Below are positions 19,827 through 29,349 of a DNA stretch of 64,000 bases, piece after piece. Source of the stretch: Vreelandella stevensii S18214 (GTDB taxonomy: Bacteria; Pseudomonadota; Gammaproteobacteria; Pseudomonadales; Halomonadaceae). The position numbers and the translations under genes are program-made. The stretch is taken from positions 62,001-126,000 of the forward strand of contig NZ_AJTS01000010.1 in assembly GCF_000275725.1 (NCBI RefSeq), given 5' to 3'. The stretch's first letter is position 1; every line of letters starts with the position of its first letter. The notes under the pieces are model-generated. The model was not told where the DNA came from. It did no database searches and saw only the letters and a program-made list of their open reading frames with translations.

Positions 19827-21647
19827 TCAAGCGTGGCTGGCCAGCCACTTTCGCCAACTGCCGAATTCGGTAATATCCCTGGCGGTACCGCTTTCGTTCA
19901 GCGCCCCGGCAGTGCAGATGAATCCACACGCCCAGCGGCCGCTGGCCAGCTCCACCTGCCCCAGCCCTAGCGGCGCGGGAATCCCGGCCAGAAAGCTGCC
20001 CACGGTCTCGACGGGCAGCCGCCATACCTCTACGTCAATGGCCTGGCCCCCCGCATCGCGCAGCAGCGCCGGACGCGAAGGCGGCCCGCCCGCCAGCGCG
20101 AACAGCTTGTAGCAAGGAGCCGTCTGGCTCGCTTCGTGCAGCACGCCGCCGCGCTCCGTCAGTTGGTGGTTGAGGGGTAAGCCGCTCAGGTGGGCGCCGC
20201 ACACCACGATTTCCATATGGCCGTCCTGGGCGGTGGTTGCCAAATCAGCGAGTGGCGGATGTGCAATGCCGGTTGCCCCCAGTGGCAGCATCACGCGTGC
20301 CTCCAGCGCCCGCGCCAACGACAGCAGCATCAGGTCGGCAAACGCCGGGCCGAACAGGGTGACCCCGGCAGGCAGGCCGCTTTCGGGCAATGCCACAGGT
20401 ACCGCCAGGGCGCTGTAATCGAGCAGGTTCATGAAGTTGGTCCAGGTCCCCAGCCTTGAGTTCACGCCAATCGGGTCAGCGGCGACATCTGCCTTGGTGG
20501 GGTGGGTCACCGTGGTAGGGCTGAGCATCACATCCACTTGGGCGATGAGCGCATCGGCCTGACGCTTGAATTCGGCGAGCTGATAGCGGGCATCGAAGGC
20601 ATCGACCGCCAGCGGGGTGGCTCCGCCTTGCGTGATCTGAAACGTCACCGGGTGAACGGCTTCGGGGTGGCTGGCCATCAGCTCACGAATCACGTGGTAG
20701 CGCTCGGCCACCCAGGGGCCTTCGTAAAGCAGACGCGCCGCCGCCAGCAGTGGCGCGCAGTCCAGCTCGACCCTTTCACCGCCCAGCGCTTCAAGGTGGG
20801 CAATGGCCTGGTGCATGCCCTGGGTGTAGGCCGCATCCGTTTGCCATTGGGCTTCCGGCGGTACGCCAAAGCGGAACGCGGAAGGGGCCTTTCCATAGCG
20901 TCTGGCGTGCACGGCAAAATCGTGCTTGCGCGACCAGGCGCACTGATCATCATAGGCAGCGGTAATGCTGAGCACTTTCGCGGCATCGTCGGCGGTGAAG
21001 GTAAACAGGCTGATGGTGTCCAGCGTTGTGCAGGCGGGTACTACGCCGCGGGTGCTGAGCAGGCCCAGGCTTGGCTTGACGCCGTACAAGTTGTGAAAAC
21101 AGGCCGGCACACGGCCTGAGCCCGCCGTATCGGTACCGAGAGCAAAGCTGACCATGCCTGCCGCCGTGACCACCGCCGAGCCACTGCTGGAGCCACCCGG
21201 CACCCGCGTCGGGTCGAAGGCATTGGCGGGCGTGCCGTAAACCTCCAGCGCCCGTTCACCGACCAGCCCCGTGGCAAACTGATCCAGGTTGGTTTTGCCC
21301 ATGGGGATCGCCCCCGCATCGATCAGCTGCTGCACCACAAAAGCATTTTCCGTAGGTGTATAGGCATACGCCGGGCTGCCAGCGGTGGTCGGAACGCCCG
21401 CCAAGTCGATATTGTCCTTGATCGCAAACGGAATGCCGTAAAGCGGCAGGGTCTCCGGCGATTCGCCTTCCAGGCGTTGGAGGTAGGGCGCTAGTTGCTC
21501 ACGCGTCAGCCGGGTGATCCAGGCAGGGTCATGGCCGTGTGTATCGGCCAGGGAGAGCAGGTGTTCTACCAGTCGTGCAGGTGTCAGGTTGCCCTGCCGA
21601 TAGGCGCTGTGCAGGCTGGCGATATCCAGCGCTTGGGTGAGTGCCAT
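19827..21647 (-). CDS. atzF: Allophanate hydrolase
   Basis: This enzyme splits allophanate to two ammonia and CO2, the last step of the pathway encoded upstream. The 606-residue protein has the amidase-signature fold: Lys77 in AIKDNIDLAG, Ser153 in GGSSSGS and the nucleophile Ser177 in GTDTAGSGRVP. A C-terminal domain (about 470-606) of the AtzF/DUR1 type is present. It is the last gene of the leftward riboswitch-controlled operon, 38 bases after the uncharacterised 238-residue protein. Separate carboxylase and hydrolase genes, rather than the fused fungal form, are usual in bacteria. Confidence 0.95.
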   Translation of the reverse strand: MALTQALDIASLHSAYRQGNLTPARLVEHLLSLADTHGHDPAWITRLTREQLAPYLQRLEGESPETLPLYGIPFAIKDNIDLAGVPTTAGSPAYAYTPTENAFVVQQLIDAGAIPMGKTNLDQFATGLVGERALEVYGTPANAFDPTRVPGGSSSGSAVVTAAGMVSFALGTDTAGSGRVPACFHNLYGVKPSLGLLSTRGVVPACTTLDTISLFTFTADDAAKVLSITAAYDDQCAWSRKHDFAVHARRYGKAPSAFRFGVPPEAQWQTDAAYTQGMHQAIAHLEALGGERVELDCAPLLAAARLLYEGPWVAERYHVIRELMASHPEAVHPVTFQITQGGATPLAVDAFDARYQLAEFKRQADALIAQVDVMLSPTTVTHPTKADVAADPIGVNSRLGTWTNFMNLLDYSALAVPVALPESGLPAGVTLFGPAFADLMLLSLARALEARVMLPLGATGIAHPPLADLATTAQDGHMEIVVCGAHLSGLPLNHQLTERGGVLHEASQTAPCYKLFALAGGPPSRPALLRDAGGQAIDVEVWRLPVETVGSFLAGIPAPLGLGQVELASGRWACGFICTAGALNESGTARDITEFGSWRKWLASHA

Positions 21648-21685
21648 GGTGGTCTCCTAATCTAGTTCTGAGCTAGTGGTCTTAC

Positions 21686-22402
21686 CTAGCCGTTCTGGGT
21701 CGTGTCGAGCTTGAGTGGCGTGTCGTTCATTGGCGTGGCTGGGTGACTTATGCGCCAGGGGTGGGTCGAAAGACGAATCTGCCACCCTTGCCCATCGCGC
21801 TCCAGATAGTCCATGCACAGGCTGGCTCGCCAGCGCAGTGCGTCGTCGCTGGCCTTTTCCAGTGGCGTGTATAGCGAGTTCTGGTGGCCTGGTGCTGGGC
21901 GCGGAGTGATGGCCATGGCATGGTCACCGATCTGTAACCAGCGTAGCTGCCCTTGGGCGTCGGTGCGCACTAGCTCGCGTTGGTCGGGGGTGCATTGGCG
22001 TTGCCAGTGTTCGACGTAGCGCCCGTGGGGGTGCTGCTCTTCGAGCAGGTGGTCATCGAGCCAGGCCAGGTGGCCGACGTCTTTCTCCAGGCTGGGGTTC
22101 AGGTCCTGCAGGCGGTGCCAGGTGCATACCGGCCCGTCGATCTGGGTGATGCCGACGAATCCGGTCAGGTGGGCGAGCCATTCGAGCTGCGCTCGACTGC
22201 ACGCCCCCAGGTGCTCGATGCCTGCCAGCGCATCGTGACGGGCGGGAAGGCGCAGGTCGGCATGCCACTGAGCGCCCTGAAGCCAGACCACCTGGGTGCC
22301 GGTATCCGTGTACTGGTAGGGTGGCTGAGCGGGCTCGGCATAGAGCGTGCGCTTCCAGACGCCCCGGAACTCGGTTGGTGTGGCGGGGAGTGGTAGGGTC
22401 AT
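21686..22402 (-). CDS. Uncharacterised protein of the guanidine operon (HRI1-like?)
   Basis: A 238-residue soluble protein with no signal peptide. Visible motifs are GVWKRTL (14-20), TQVVWLQ (36-42), ADLRLP (48-53), GFVGITQIDG (81-90), CTWHR (93-97) and a later acidic segment WLDDHLLEE. From memory this pattern resembles a lipocalin-like family related to yeast HRI1, whose function is unknown; the match is tentative. Its start overlaps the oxygenase stop by four bases (ATGA), so the two are translationally coupled. Inference: it assists the oxygenase or binds its substrate or product. It is not part of the described guanidine carboxylase pathway. Confidence 0.7.
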   Translation of the reverse strand: MTLPLPATPTEFRGVWKRTLYAEPAQPPYQYTDTGTQVVWLQGAQWHADLRLPARHDALAGIEHLGACSRAQLEWLAHLTGFVGITQIDGPVCTWHRLQDLNPSLEKDVGHLAWLDDHLLEEQHPHGRYVEHWQRQCTPDQRELVRTDAQGQLRWLQIGDHAMAITPRPAPGHQNSLYTPLEKASDDALRWRASLCMDYLERDGQGWQIRLSTHPWRISHPATPMNDTPLKLDTTQNG

Positions 22403-23478
22403 GAGGCGGGCTTCTCGTCTTGGGCAGCCGAGTGCTTGCCGTGCTGGCCCAGGCTACCCACTTCTCGGGCACCTTCGGGAAGCGTAATCTCACCCTTTGC
22501 CAAACGCTCGCGCAGGTAGCGGAAGGTCTGGATCGTTTGGGCGTAGAGGTGATCGCCCGCTTTGAGCGGTGCGTAATGAGCTTTGCCGTGGCGCTCGACC
22601 AATTCAGGCAGCGGTGCCACTTCAGTATGGTAATCGCAGGCGAAAAACAGCGGGAAAGAGTAGCGCTCCTGTTTAACTTTGCGCACTCGATGGGAGGTCG
22701 CCACAAATTCGCCGTTGCTCCAAATTTCCAGCATGTCGCCAATATTGACGACTAATGCATCCTCTTGATAGGGGACATCGATCCATTTGCCTGCACCATT
22801 CATGACCTCGAGCCCCGGTGCAGTGGGTAGCAGCAGCGTGAAGCACTCGTAGTCGGTATGGGCACCGATGCCTTGGGCATCTTCGGCATCAGGGTTATAC
22901 GGATAGTGGATCAATCGCAGTTGGCTGGGCGGCTTGGTGACGTGGCGCAGTAGCTGCTGCTCATCAAGACCCAATGCTCGGGCAAAGCCGCCCATGAGTG
23001 CCCGGCCCACTTGGTAGGCAGCCTCGTAGTAGGCGGCGATAGGCTCGCGGAAACCGTCAAGGTCGGGCCAGGGGTTGGGGCCGAGGAGTGGCGTCCCTGC
23101 CAACACCTCTGGGTCGTCACTGGGCAGTTCAAAGGCAAGATCAAACGCCTCTTTCATGTCCGGCTTGTTAGGGTCTGGCGACTCTTCACCAGGAGGAACA
23201 TAGCCTCGGTGGTGGTGGTAGAGGCCGATGTAGCGCTCCATTTTGATGGCTTCAGGTTGGGCAAAGAAGCGTTTGGCTTGAGTAATCAAACCCTCGCGAA
23301 GCGGGAGGTCGATACCGTGGCCCACCATTTGAAAGAACCCCACGTCTCGTGCGGCGCGACCAAGGTTATCCGCAACCGCTTGGCGTGCAGCGGCATCACC
23401 ATGGAGTAAACCGCTAATGTCGATAACGGGGATTGCTTGAAAGTCAGCTAAGCGCTGGTCGGCGGTGATCTGGCTCAT
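22399..23478 (-). CDS. 2-oxoglutarate/Fe(II)-dependent oxygenase (isopenicillin N synthase-like)
   Basis: A 359-residue member of the isopenicillin N synthase / ethylene-forming-enzyme superfamily. The N-terminal DIOX_N region (IPVIDISGLLHGD..., residues 16-100) precedes the jelly-roll core. Iron ligands are His207 and Asp209 (HTD) and His263 (TSHRV); Arg272-x-Ser274 (RYSF) would bind 2-oxoglutarate. It overlaps both neighbours by four bases, placing it firmly inside the guanidine-riboswitch operon. Known relatives: the bacterial ethylene-forming enzyme and plant homologues hydroxylate arginine or homoarginine and release guanidine. Inference: this enzyme may free guanidine from a substituted guanidine. 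The substrate is unproven. Confidence 0.88.
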   Translation of the reverse strand: MSQITADQRLADFQAIPVIDISGLLHGDAAARQAVADNLGRAARDVGFFQMVGHGIDLPLREGLITQAKRFFAQPEAIKMERYIGLYHHHRGYVPPGEESPDPNKPDMKEAFDLAFELPSDDPEVLAGTPLLGPNPWPDLDGFREPIAAYYEAAYQVGRALMGGFARALGLDEQQLLRHVTKPPSQLRLIHYPYNPDAEDAQGIGAHTDYECFTLLLPTAPGLEVMNGAGKWIDVPYQEDALVVNIGDMLEIWSNGEFVATSHRVRKVKQERYSFPLFFACDYHTEVAPLPELVERHGKAHYAPLKAGDHLYAQTIQTFRYLRERLAKGEITLPEGAREVGSLGQHGKHSAAQDEKPAS

Positions 23479-26400
23479 GCGTTTACCTCCTGTTCACTGG
23501 TGAGCACCACAAGTGGTTGCCCCGGCGCAATGGAAGCGCCCTCAGAAAGGGGTAAGCGAGCAACACGGCCAGCGCAGTGGACGGTGATCTCAACTTCCAT
23601 TTTCATCGACTCCACCAGTGCCACTGGCTGGCCAGCCGTTACCAGATCACCTTCTTCCACCAGCAATTTCCACAGACTGCCGGTGACGGGGCTTTCGATG
23701 CCTATTTCGTGATCATCCAACGCGGTGACTTCGGTGGCTTCCGGGGCCTGGTCTTCAAAGGTGAACTGGCCATTGGCACGCCAGGCGGCCATTTCGGCCT
23801 GGAAGGCGGCTTCACGTTTTGAGCGGAAGGTCTCAATTGCCGAGGCATGTTTGTCGATGTCGGCCTGGTAGTCCGCCAAGCGAAAGCGAGTCGTTTCAAT
23901 GGACAACTCGTAACGACCATGGGGGAAGTCGCGGCGAATTTGCGCCAGCGCCTCGTGGCTGACCTCATGAAAACGCAGTTGATCAAAAAAGCGCAGCAGC
24001 CAGGGGTTCTCGAAGTGGGCCGTGGTGCGATAGCGGTTCCACATCTGCAGGGTGCGCCCCACGAACTGGTAGCCGCCAGGGCCTTCCATGCCATAGACGC
24101 ACAGGTAGGCGCCGCCGATACCCACCGAGTTTTCGGCGGTCCAGGTGCGGGCCGGGTTGTATTTGGTGGTAACCAGCCGCTGGCGCGGGTCGAGGGGCGT
24201 GGCGACCGGTGCGCCGAGGTAGACGTCCCCTAGCCCCATGACGAGATAGCGGGCGTTGAAGACGATATCGCGCACCTGCTGCTCGCTTTCCAGCGCATTG
24301 ATGCGGCGTATGAAGTCCAGGTTGCTGGGGCACCAGGGGGCGTCGGGTCGCACGCTGCGCTGGTACTTGTCCACCGCTTCCTGACAGGCAGGGTCGTCCC
24401 AGGAGAGCGGCAGGTGCACCACGCGGGACTCCACTTCCAGCGACTCGACATCCACCAGCGCCTGTTCGGCCTGGTGCAGGTGGTCGAGCAACTGGTCGAG
24501 GCTTAGCTCGCGGGGCTCGTAGTGGAGCTGCAGGGAGCGAATGCCCGGCGTCAGCTCGCGCAGCCCCACCACTGGGTGCTCGCGTAGCCACAGCATCCAG
24601 GCGTGGACCCGAAAGCGCAGCGCGATATCCAGCTCCATGGGGCCGAATTCGATCAGCAGGAAGTCGTCACCTGCGCGGCGGTAGACGATGCGCTCGCCTG
24701 CCTCGGCAGCATCGACCTCGCGGAGCAGCGGCGAGCCGCGCTCGGCCTCACAAACGGGCTCGGGCTGGGCGGACAGCTGCTGCAACTGCGTCCGCTGATG
24801 CGCTTCCAGGGCGCGGGCATCTTCCAGGCGGATCGGCACGAAGCGCACCTTGTCGCCTGCCGTCAGTTGGCCCAGCTTCCAGCGTTCGGCGCGGACTACA
24901 GTGGCCGGGCAGACGAAGCCGCCCAGTGAGGGGCCGTCGGGGCCCAGGATGACCGGCATGTCGCCGGTGAAGTCGATGGTGCCGAAGGCGTAGGCGTTGT
25001 CATGAATATTGGAGGGGTGAAGCCCCGCCTCGCCGCCATCGGTGCGTGCCCAGGTGGGCCGAGGGCCGATGAGCCTGACGCCGGTGCGGCTGGAGTTGTA
25101 GTGGACCTCCCACTCATGGTCGAAAAAGCGCTCGATATCCTCGTCGGTAAAGAAGTCCGGGGCGCCGTGGGGGCCGTAGAGAACCGCAATGCGGGTCACC
25201 TCCGGGCCGCCAAAGGTGGGGATCAGCGCTGGGTCCAGCGTCTTGACGGGCGCAGCTGAAAACGCGGGCAGGTCCAGCATGTCGCCACTGCGCAGGGCGC
25301 GACCACCGTGGCCACCAAACTGGCCCAGCGTGAAGGTGCTGCGTGAGCCCAGGTAGCGGGGGCAGTCGATGCCGCCCCGCACCAGCAGGTACGCGCGGGC
25401 GCCCACGGCGGCCTTGCCCAGGGTCAGGGTGGCGCCGGCTGGCACGTCGATGACCTGCCAGCCGGAGATGTCGGTGCCATCGAGGGTGGCAGGCAGCTCG
25501 GCGCCCGCCAGCACGATCTGGGTGGCGCGATGAAAGCGCAGCGTGGGGCCATTCAGGGTGATTTCGAGCCCGGCGGCCTCGTCGGGGTTGCCCAGCAGCC
25601 GATTGCCCAAGCGAAACGACCAGTCGTCGAAGGGACCCGACGGGGGGACACCCACGTCCCAGTGGCCTTGACGCCCCGGGTAATCCTGCACGGTGGTCAG
25701 CGTGCCCGGGCTGAGCACTTCCATGGCGGGAGGGGCCCATGCCAGCTGGGTGAGCCAGTGCGTATCGATCTGGGCGGCGTCGAAGCGGGCGTCCCTCAGC
25801 ACATGGGCCAGCCAGCGGCGATTGGTGGCAATGCCATATACCGAGGCGTCTTCCAGGGCCGTGGCCAGCCGGGCAATGGCCTGTTGGCGAGTGTCGGCAT
25901 GGAGCATCACCTTGGCCAGCATGGGGTCGAACAATGGGGTGACTTCCAGGCCTGCTTCGAGGGCGTGGTCGATACGCAGGCCCTGGGCTTCGGGGAAGGT
26001 GACTTCGGTCAGCAGCCCCGCGCTGGGGCGGAAATCGTGCGCTGGGTCTTCGGCATATAGCCTGGCCTGCACGGCATGGCCACGGGGTTGCAGGCCCTCT
26101 GCCAGGTTTGCCAGCGGGGGGAGTGCCTGGCTACCGAGGCGTACCATCCACTCGACGATATCGACCCCGTAGACCAGTTCGGTCACCCCGTGCTCGACCT
26201 GCAGGCGGGTATTGACCTCCAGAAAGTAGAACGCCTCGCGTTCGGCATCGTAGATGAATTCGACGGTGCCCGCACTGCGGTAGTTGACCGCTTGGCCAAG
26301 CTGCACCGCCGTGGTGTGCAGGGAGCGCCGCACGGCATCAGGCAGGTTGGGAGCAGGGCACTCCTCAAGGACTTTCTGATGGCGCCGCTGGGTGGAGCAG

Positions 26401-27095
26401 TCCCGCTCGCCAAGGGCAATCACCTGCCCCTGACCATCGCCGAACAGCTGCACTTCCAGATGGCGAGCACGGGCGATGTAGGCTTCGAGAAAGACGCCGC
26501 CATCGCCGAAGTTGCGCTCGCCCAGACCTTTCACCGAATCAAAAGCGCGGGCCAGCTCTGCCTGGGAGTGGCAGACCTGCATGCCGATGCCGCCACCGCC
26601 AGCGGTGGACTTGAGCATTACCGGGTAGCCGATACGCTCGGCGTGAGCCTTGGCGTCTTCCAGCGAGGCCAACAGCGGTGAACCGGGGACCAGCGGCACA
26701 CCGGCCTGTTCGGCCAGCGCGCGGGCTTCGTGCTTCAAGCCAAATTGGCGGATCTGCTCGGCGGTCGGGCCCAGGAAGACCAGACCGGCCGTGTCGCAGG
26801 CGCTGATGAAGCGGGTGTTTTCCGACAGGAAGCCGTAGCCGGGGTGAACCGCTTGGGCGCCGCTTTGCTGCGCAATGGCGATGAGCTTGTCGATGTTCAG
26901 ATAGGTCTCGCTGGCGCCGCCTTCACCCAGCGAATAGGCTTCGTCGGCCTGGTGCACGTAGGGCGCATCGCGGTCAGCGTCGGCGTATACCACGACGCTC
27001 TGGATGCCGAGGGCGTTCAGCGTTCGCAGGATGCGCGCGGCAATGGCCCCGCGATTGGCAATCAATACCTTGGACAATAACGGTGTCGTGGACAT
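23475..27095 (-). CDS. Biotin-dependent guanidine carboxylase (annotated family: urea carboxylase)
   Basis: A 1206-residue multidomain enzyme. It starts with a biotin carboxylase/ATP-grasp domain (residues 1-450, beginning KVLIANRGAIAARI), followed by carboxyltransferase regions of the AHS2 (about 510-800) and AHS1 (about 820-1020) types. It ends in a biotinyl domain with the biotin-accepting Lys1165 in ESMKMEV. Such enzymes carboxylate urea or guanidine using bicarbonate and ATP. The riboswitch and the two DUF1989 genes upstream indicate guanidine as the real substrate, giving carboxyguanidine. ATG 27095 is used; a frame reaching 27320 translates into non-homologous sequence. It lies 79 bases after the second DUF1989 gene. 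Confidence 0.93.
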   Translation of the reverse strand: MSTTPLLSKVLIANRGAIAARILRTLNALGIQSVVVYADADRDAPYVHQADEAYSLGEGGASETYLNIDKLIAIAQQSGAQAVHPGYGFLSENTRFISACDTAGLVFLGPTAEQIRQFGLKHEARALAEQAGVPLVPGSPLLASLEDAKAHAERIGYPVMLKSTAGGGGIGMQVCHSQAELARAFDSVKGLGERNFGDGGVFLEAYIARARHLEVQLFGDGQGQVIALGERDCSTQRRHQKVLEECPAPNLPDAVRRSLHTTAVQLGQAVNYRSAGTVEFIYDAEREAFYFLEVNTRLQVEHGVTELVYGVDIVEWMVRLGSQALPPLANLAEGLQPRGHAVQARLYAEDPAHDFRPSAGLLTEVTFPEAQGLRIDHALEAGLEVTPLFDPMLAKVMLHADTRQQAIARLATALEDASVYGIATNRRWLAHVLRDARFDAAQIDTHWLTQLAWAPPAMEVLSPGTLTTVQDYPGRQGHWDVGVPPSGPFDDWSFRLGNRLLGNPDEAAGLEITLNGPTLRFHRATQIVLAGAELPATLDGTDISGWQVIDVPAGATLTLGKAAVGARAYLLVRGGIDCPRYLGSRSTFTLGQFGGHGGRALRSGDMLDLPAFSAAPVKTLDPALIPTFGGPEVTRIAVLYGPHGAPDFFTDEDIERFFDHEWEVHYNSSRTGVRLIGPRPTWARTDGGEAGLHPSNIHDNAYAFGTIDFTGDMPVILGPDGPSLGGFVCPATVVRAERWKLGQLTAGDKVRFVPIRLEDARALEAHQRTQLQQLSAQPEPVCEAERGSPLLREVDAAEAGERIVYRRAGDDFLLIEFGPMELDIALRFRVHAWMLWLREHPVVGLRELTPGIRSLQLHYEPRELSLDQLLDHLHQAEQALVDVESLEVESRVVHLPLSWDDPACQEAVDKYQRSVRPDAPWCPSNLDFIRRINALESEQQVRDIVFNARYLVMGLGDVYLGAPVATPLDPRQRLVTTKYNPARTWTAENSVGIGGAYLCVYGMEGPGGYQFVGRTLQMWNRYRTTAHFENPWLLRFFDQLRFHEVSHEALAQIRRDFPHGRYELSIETTRFRLADYQADIDKHASAIETFRSKREAAFQAEMAAWRANGQFTFEDQAPEATEVTALDDHEIGIESPVTGSLWKLLVEEGDLVTAGQPVALVESMKMEVEITVHCAGRVARLPLSEGASIAPGQPLVVLTSEQEVNA

Positions 27096-27174
27096 GGTGG
27101 TGCCTGCAAAGAAGGGCGGGCCGTCCCGCAGATGAATCAGCCCCTTGGGGTCGTCCCCAGGAGGAAAAGTGACC

Positions 27175-27813
27175 TCACTCCCAGACCAGCAGCTCGATGG
27201 GCGTCGGGTGGTAGCCGTTACAGGGGTTGTTGAGCTGAGGGCAGTTGGAGACCAGTACGATGACATCCATGTTGGCTTCCATCTCGACGTACTTGCCGGG
27301 GGCCGAAATACCGTCGGCAAAGGTCAGCCCGCCGTCGGCCGTCACCGGCACGTTCATGAAAAAGTTGATGTTGTGGGTGATGTCGCGTTTGGTCAGCCCG
27401 AACTCGGGGTGGCGGGCAATGGCCTGCATCCAGTTGTCGCGGCAGGAGTGCATGTGGCGCTTTTCGAGATCGTAACGCACGGTATTGCTTTCGCTGGCGC
27501 AGGCTCCGCCCAGGGTGTCGTGGCGGCCACAGGTATCGGCGGTGATGGTCAGCATGGTGCGGCCTTCACTGGACATCAGCCGGGTGCCCGCCGTCAGGTA
27601 AACCGCGCCCTGTTCGCGCACGGTATCCATGGCGCTGTAGCGTTCGGCGGTATCGTCGGCATTGAAGAACAGGGTGTCGGCGGCCTGGTTACCCTCCAGG
27701 TCCAGAATGCGCAGGGTCTGGCCGCGCTTCACGGTGCCGATGTAGTGGTCACCGGCCTCGACGGTGGTGCGGCGGACGGCGTTTTCAGGGCGTAAGGTGC
27801 TTTCGATGATCAT
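27175..27813 (-). CDS. Carboxyguanidine deiminase subunit (DUF1989; 'urea carboxylase-associated protein 2')
   Basis: A 212-residue DUF1989 protein, the smaller of a tandem pair. Visible conserved residues are in [33 protein letters not shown] (about 105-117, likely metal ligands) and [10 protein letters not shown]. Work on guanidine-riboswitch operons showed that the two DUF1989 proteins together form carboxyguanidine deiminase (CgdAB), turning carboxyguanidine into allophanate plus ammonia. I do not assign A or B. ATG 27813 follows a GGGGGA site ten bases after the first subunit's stop; the in-frame extension to 27864 overlaps the upstream gene. Confidence 0.9.
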   Translation of the reverse strand: MIIESTLRPENAVRRTTVEAGDHYIGTVKRGQTLRILDLEGNQAADTLFFNADDTAERYSAMDTVREQGAVYLTAGTRLMSSEGRTMLTITADTCGRHDTLGGACASESNTVRYDLEKRHMHSCRDNWMQAIARHPEFGLTKRDITHNINFFMNVPVTADGGLTFADGISAPGKYVEMEANMDVIVLVSNCPQLNNPCNGYHPTPIELLVWE

Positions 27814-27823
27814 GGTGTCCCCC

Positions 27824-28546
27824 TTAGAGGCCGAGGTGGTAGAGGCGATTGTTGGCAAAGCCACGTGCGTTTTCGGGCCGTGAGCGGTAGCAGGGGTCTT
27901 CCTCGGTGGGAGGCTCCGCCGTGCCTAGCGCGATATCAACGCCGCGACGGGGGTAGTGCGGGCTGGGGTCGAGGGGGTGCGGGCAGGTGTGCAGCAGCAC
28001 CAGCGTATCCATCTCGAAACGCAGCGTGACGCGGCTGCCCGGCTGGCAGTGGTTGTCGACATAGCGCAGCTTGCCTGCGTCATCGCTCTCGACCCGTGAA
28101 AACAGGTTGAGGTTGGCCGCCAGATCGCGTCGGCCCAGGCCGTATTTCGCCAGCTCGACGAGAAAGGCATCGTGGCCGGTGCGGGTCCAGTCATTGTGAG
28201 CCTGCTGGTAGCTCACCGGCTGCCAGCCCTTGGCCAGAAGGTGGTGGGGCATCAGGTTGCCGCCCACGCTATCGTGCCAGCCCAGGGTGTCGTGGGTGAT
28301 CGACGCAAAGATGCGGCCCATGTCGGAATAGAGGCAGTGGCCCTGGGTGAGTTTGAAAGTGTGCTGGCACTTCAGGGTGTCCGGCAGGTTGAGGCGCTCC
28401 AGCAGGTTTTCCGGGTTGTAGCAGAGCAGCCCTACGTTGCTGTTGGCCTGCTGGGCTGACAGGGTCAGCGTGGTGCCGCGGCGCAGGCGCAGGGACCAGT
28501 GATGGCCGCCGGGCAGGTGCGTGGCGTAGTCCGCGTGGGTTGTCAT
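27824..28546 (-). CDS. Carboxyguanidine deiminase subunit (DUF1989; 'urea carboxylase-associated protein 1')
   Basis: A 240-residue DUF1989 protein, paralogous to the next gene. Recognisable features are [17 protein letters not shown] at the start, [13 protein letters not shown] (about 88-100), ANLNLFSRV and [15 protein letters not shown]. It would pair with the 212-residue paralogue to deiminate carboxyguanidine in the cytoplasm. It overlaps the stop of the ABC ATPase gene by four bases, so import and catabolism are co-translated. Names such as 'urea amidolyase-associated' reflect older urea-centred annotation and are contradicted by the riboswitch. Confidence 0.9.
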   Translation of the reverse strand: MTTHADYATHLPGGHHWSLRLRRGTTLTLSAQQANSNVGLLCYNPENLLERLNLPDTLKCQHTFKLTQGHCLYSDMGRIFASITHDTLGWHDSVGGNLMPHHLLAKGWQPVSYQQAHNDWTRTGHDAFLVELAKYGLGRRDLAANLNLFSRVESDDAGKLRYVDNHCQPGSRVTLRFEMDTLVLLHTCPHPLDPSPHYPRRGVDIALGTAEPPTEEDPCYRSRPENARGFANNRLYHLGL

Positions 28547-29349
28547 GACAGCGTCTCCTGTACGTGGGTGGTCAGACCGCGTTCCGCCAGCGTGTCACTC
28601 AATGCCTGGGCGGAGTGTGCGCGGTTGGCCTGTTTGCCGATGGGCAGGTCGTAGGTGATGGTGGCGCCATAGGCCTCGGGGGCCTGGGGGTCGTGGCGAG
28701 TCTTGTCGAAGACCCACAGCCGCGTGCCGAGGGCGAAGGCTTCCGTGAGGTCGTGGGTGATCATGAAAATGGTCAGCGACTGCTCTTGCCAAAGCCGCGT
28801 GATCAGCGCGTGCATGTCCTGGCGAATGCCGGGGTCGAGCGCGCCGAACGGCTCGTCCAGCAGCAGTAGCCGAGGTTTCATCATCAGCGCCTGGGCAATG
28901 GCGAGGCGTTGCTGCATGCCGCCGGAAAGCTCGTGGGGGTACTTGTGCAGCGCCTGGCCCAGGCCCACCTCCTCGATGCGCGCCGTGGCCACTTCGATGG
29001 CGCGCCGCCGGGATGCACCAAAGCGCTTGCCCAGCAGCGGGGCAGTCCGCAGCTCTTCGGCGATCATGACGTTGGCCAGGACGGTCAGGTGGGGGAAGAC
29101 CGAGTACTTTTGAAACACGACGCCTCGGTCAGGGCCGGGTTCGTCAGGAATGGGCTGGCCATCCAGCAGCAGGCTGCCTTTGGAGCGCTTTTCGGTGCCC
29201 AGCAGCATTTTCAGGAAGGTGGTCTTGCCACAACCTGAAGCGCCCACCAGCGTCACGAACTCGCCTTCCTCGACGGAGAAGTTGAGGTTTTCCAGCACCA
29301 CGTGCTGGCCATAATGCTTTTCCAACCGGTGGGCGGAGAGCAGGCTCAT
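28543..29349 (-). CDS. ABC transporter ATP-binding protein (NitT/TauT type) of the guanidine operon
   Basis: A 268-residue ATPase with Walker A GASGCGKTT (about 36-44), the Q-loop in VVFQKYSVFPHLTV, signature LSGGMQQRLAIAQ (about 140-152), Walker B LLLLDEPFGALDP and a switch His in MITHDL. It energises the permease immediately upstream, overlapping its stop by four bases. NrtD/SsuB/TauB-like importers normally take nitrate, sulfonates or thiamine-type compounds. In this operon the cargo is inferred to be guanidine or a guanidino compound. Confidence 0.93.
   Translation of the reverse strand: MSLLSAHRLEKHYGQHVVLENLNFSVEEGEFVTLVGASGCGKTTFLKMLLGTEKRSKGSLLLDGQPIPDEPGPDRGVVFQKYSVFPHLTVLANVMIAEELRTAPLLGKRFGASRRRAIEVATARIEEVGLGQALHKYPHELSGGMQQRLAIAQALMMKPRLLLLDEPFGALDPGIRQDMHALITRLWQEQSLTIFMITHDLTEAFALGTRLWVFDKTRHDPQAPEAYGATITYDLPIGKQANRAHSAQALSDTLAERGLTTHVQETLS

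Noticed and set aside
23475-27320. Carboxylase start at 27320 (1281 codons)
   Set aside because: The first 75 residues are low-complexity and non-homologous; the biotin carboxylase begins right after ATG 27095.
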